From: Helopsaltes ochotensis
Taxonomy: Eukaryota; Chordata; Aves; Passeriformes; Locustellidae
DNA length: 64,000 nt
Direction of reading: 5' to 3'
Assembly: GCA_013400155.1 (NCBI GenBank)
Contig: VXBM01000093.1
Span: 611,192-675,191, forward strand
Position 1 is the first letter of the stretch. Each line of letters opens with the position of its first letter. Shown piece after piece: positions 60,701 to 64,000 of the stretch. Below the pieces are notes generated by a model. It saw only the letters and a program-made list of their open reading frames with translations, was not told the DNA's origin and did no database searches. The translations under genes were made by a program, and so were the position numbers.

Positions 60701-61779
60701 TCCCCGTTGTTATTGTGCTGAGCTGATAAAGTAACTTAGGGGGGACCTCATTTATTGTTGAAATCACTGGAGGTGCTTCTGGTGGCTGATGCGACCAGCA
60801 AGTGTTTGCCACTGTATTTTGGGTGTAAAGGCTTTGTAATTCCCAAAATGCTGTTTGCCTCTTTTATTTCATGGATCTCTTTTTCTCTCCTTCAGCTCTA
60901 TATAAGCTGAGTTCCTGTACTTTCTACAACATCCTTCAGCACCCAAAACACCTAAAATCCGTGATGCTGGAAAGATCCTCCTGCTAACAAAAGATCTGGT
61001 CCCCAAGTGGCTTGTGAGGCCTGTTAACACATCAGAGTAAAATCAAAATGATGATGTTATATAGAATAAGTGAGTCCAGCTGTCGATGTTGACACTCTTG
61101 AGCCGTGAAAGGAGAAATGTGATATAACCTTGGGTACCTGTGGTTAGTGCAGGCCCAGCTCCATTGCCTGACCTTGTGTTTTCCTGCACCCAGGGATGGT
61201 TACCTGCAGAGATGAGGTGGGTTAGGTGACTTCATCTGGAGCTGGTGGTCAGCATCACCTCAGCAGCAAAGCCAGGACTGGTTATAAAAACTGGCTTTTG
61301 TGTGTATGAGTGTCTTTGCTTCTCCTCCCAGTTAGGTGATTGCTTTCCTCTGTCACGAGGGACACAGGATCACCCTGAGCCATGGTCCCCTCTGGCGTCT
61401 GTGCTGAAGAGGGGTGTGTAGCACAGACTGCAGCAGCAGGGCACAGCTTCCGCAGGCCAGGAGCACGCTGGTCACAAGGGCAGGCAGGAATGGGCTGCAG
61501 GCCTCCCTCCAGCTTCCCTTGTTTCTACTGTATTTGTCTTTCTTAATTAACCCTGCACCATGTTACTGACCCAAAGACATGGCAACAGCACTGCTGAGAA
61601 CTGCAGGGATTAAGACATTCGAGTTATAATACCTCAGCCATGAGATCATAAATGCCCTTGTGTTGTATTTTGTTATCCCGGGTTGATAATGGAGGCTGAT
61701 AAAACTCCCACTTTCTCTCAGTATTCAAGTGAGTTAATGTGTCTGGGCTCGTGAGATCCCGGCAGGCGGAGAAAGCCAC

Positions 61780-62150
61780 AGCACAGAGTCCCCAGTCTCG
61801 GATGTAATCAAGTAATGAGGCTGTTTGAGGACATTACTTGTTAACATATTAGCAGGTACCAGGGGTAAGTGAGTGTTTATTTAGTCCTGGTGTAAAAGCA
61901 TGTCTAAAATGATTTATGCTGGAAGCTGTTTCACAGCAAACAGGCTGCTTTCATGAAAGGGGGTCAATCACCATCTCCCGTCTGCCCTCATAAATCATAT
62001 TCAGGTGCTAATGTAACCAAAAGGTTTATATAATCTGCACAATCAGCGTGGAGGTCTGGGTGGATACAGTAATAGCCTGCCTGCATTAATGCCTTCTGCT
62101 CTAAAGGCTGATATTTGAAGGGAATCAGATGATTGATTTAAAGAAGAAAG
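61780..62150. promoter_or_regulatory. Candidate enhancer with clustered PBX/HOX-like motifs
   Basis: TGATTTAT (61910-61917), TCAATCA (61964-61970), ATAAATCA (61990-61997) and TGATTGAT (62130-62137) occur within 230 bases. GTAATCAAGTAATGAG and CATTACTTGTTAAC lie just upstream. The first four fit PBX-HOX composite sites or their complements. No coding frame or repeat is present. Function is inferred from motif density only. Confidence 0.3.
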
Positions 62151-64000
62151 AAAAGAAATAAACTTCCATGACAAGTAACAAAGTGTATGTACAGTTTTCC
62201 AGCCACATTTTACACACACAGGAGTAACTTGCCACTGTTGAGATCTGCTGTTGGGACTGGTTTTCCATCAGGATAACTTCCATACATATTCTCTAACAGA
62301 AAGTGGACTGTTATTTTAAGGTAACAATGACAGATACCAGAAACACAACATTGTAAACTGGGATTGGCTTTCTATGGTCCCCAAATTTCTCTGGTTAAAG
62401 GTTAGTTTCACATTATTGAACTCTTTTTCATACTGGTGGAGGACTCCTTTGAGATATGTCATAGGTCTGGAAGGACCTTCTGGACCTACACTCAAAACAC
62501 AACTTCATTGAGTTCCATCTTGAAAGTTGCCACAGGTTATTTTTTTATGCTGTTTACTTCTTCATCCTCCCTCCTCTTCCTGAGGAGGGTTACAAGAGCA
62601 CATTTCTCTTCTTCCCAGTTTTCGGCTCTAACTCATTCATTGCCAGTTTATAATGGTAGCCAGATTTTATCCTATTCTTCCTGTTCTCTTTCCAATGCCA
62701 ACAGTGTCCTTTAGTTTAAATAGCTTTTCTCTCCCACATGTCTTCACCACTGGATAGGTTTCTGCCTTGGGTCTTCATGAGGTCTTAGACCACAGAACAC
62801 ATAACCCCCATGAAATCTTCCACTTTCTTCATACAAAAATCTTATTTTAGTTCACATTAGTCAATAGTATCTTCTCTCAGCTTTCAGTGGTTCAAATCAA
62901 GCAAGAGAAACCATTTGTCTCATAAACCGATTTGGATCAGTTTTACAGTGGCACATACACTTGAGCAGCATACAGCTCCTACTTAGAAAGCTGCAGCTCC
63001 CTCTTTTGCTAGCAATCACTTCAGCCAGAAATTTCACTGGCACTGTTAGTTCTGAAAAGAAGGTTTCAAAATATTGTACCATAATATTTTGATTTGGGAA
63101 CAATGAATATAGGAGGTGAACATATTTTTTCTGAGGAGTAGCATCATGTTACTTGTTTGCTGAAAGCCTCTGGAGACTTACTGATGGACCACGAAGTCCA
63201 CACTGTAGGTAATGACTGTGCTTGGACTTCAATTGTTAATTGCTCTTCATTATTTGCTTCTTATGAGTCATATTATACCATTATAAAGTCATAAAGCATT
63301 AGGAGTCGAATAAGGACACAGAAGGGATATTGAGCAAAAAAAATAACCAGCCATGGGCAAAGATCAGTGAATATTTGGTATGAGCAGATTGAAGTTAACA
63401 AATAATATTAAAACTTAGTGTTTGGTGACTAACTGTAAGTAAGAAAAGAATTTGTGGGAGCATTCAATAATAAAGAAGTGTTTTTTGTGACTGGCAAAGC
63501 TAATGAAGTTGACTTCTGTGGTATTGTTTGGGTTTAGTTTGGTTTTCTTTAATTTTTTTCCCCCATCACAATAATCCACTTTTTGTAGGTAATACTCTGT
63601 ACTAGGTTAAAGGCAGCCAAGTTTTTTGTATGAGCTGCACCTCTTACAAAAGCAAATAAAAAGGATTAAGTCAATCCAGACTGTAGAACAGCTCACAGAG
63701 ACTCAAGAAGGTTGAATTTGATGTGCAACACAGACAAAGTTGCATCTGCAAGGTGTGTGGTAGTTCCAGTTACAGAACACTGCATGCTTGTGACAATTCA
63801 TCTATTATGTCCCTTTTAGTTAATTTGTGGCAGACTAAAGGAACCCTTTACAGCAAGCAGAGGTGCTGCTCAGCCTCTAAGAAAGCTGGTTTGTGAAGAG
63901 CAGGGGCACGGTGAGTCTAGAAAAATCCAGGTCTATATGTTAGGTACATAAATGAGATGTTCTTTCTTTCTTTCTTGGGAAAACTGATTTCAGGATGTTC

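Larger units (their letters stand above)
53803..64000. other. Intergenic region at the right end
   Basis: About 10 kb, increasingly AT-rich, with no recognisable coding exon or transposon. It has two short direct repeats (55569-55614 and 57762-57798) and a cluster of PBX/HOX-like motifs near 61.9-62.1 kb. Confidence 0.55.

Noticed and set aside
1..64000. CRISPR arrays, bacterial operons, phage or other microbial systems
   Set aside because: The window is intron-bearing vertebrate DNA; no such structures are present.

Overview
This is vertebrate nuclear DNA, most likely from a bird. It has long introns with GT/AG boundaries, two fragments resembling the 3' end of avian CR1 LINEs, and assembly gaps beside simple repeats. 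Two protein-coding genes can be supported. On the + strand are the last three clear coding exons of SPATA6 (1319-8833), whose 5' part lies left of the window. On the - strand is a complete SLC5A9 gene, encoding sodium/sugar cotransporter SGLT4. Its start codon is at 41547 and its stop at 20241-20243. The two genes face each other tail to tail, which is the arrangement I recall for SLC5A9 and SPATA6 in mammals. That supports both identifications.

SLC5A9 could be read exon by exon. It has 14 coding exons, each intron has GT..AG ends, and every exon junction keeps phase. The 1998 nt total gives 665 residues plus a stop, close to the 681 residues I recall for human SGLT4. An HNF1-like motif and an inverted CCAAT box lie 56-89 bp upstream of the ATG. 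A polyadenylation signal lies about 690 bp past the stop. Comparison with SGLT1 shows substitutions at sugar-site positions: D76 for Asn78, S81 for His83 and C283 for Tyr290. The sodium-site serines, K314 and Q450 are kept.

Layout: 1-8833 holds SPATA6 exons and introns, with a possible 14-nt microexon at 458-471. 9005-19547 is intergenic, with a CR1 fragment near 15.1 kb, a probable ancient MIR-type SINE relic near 12.5 kb and an AT-rich possible conserved element near 17.8 kb. 19548-41547 is SLC5A9; intron 13 contains a GGAAAA array next to a 30-N gap. 41637-64000 shows no recognisable coding gene. It holds a CR1 fragment (43664-44019), a small CpG-rich island (50360-50600), a 617-N gap beside a TTCCC array, and a cluster of PBX/HOX-like motifs near 61.9-62.1 kb that may be an enhancer.

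I found no novel multi-gene system. The points most worth following up are the altered SGLT4 sugar site, the possible SPATA6 microexon, the tandem splice acceptor of SLC5A9 exon 14 and the candidate regulatory elements. All identifications were made by eye from remembered family sequences, without database searches.
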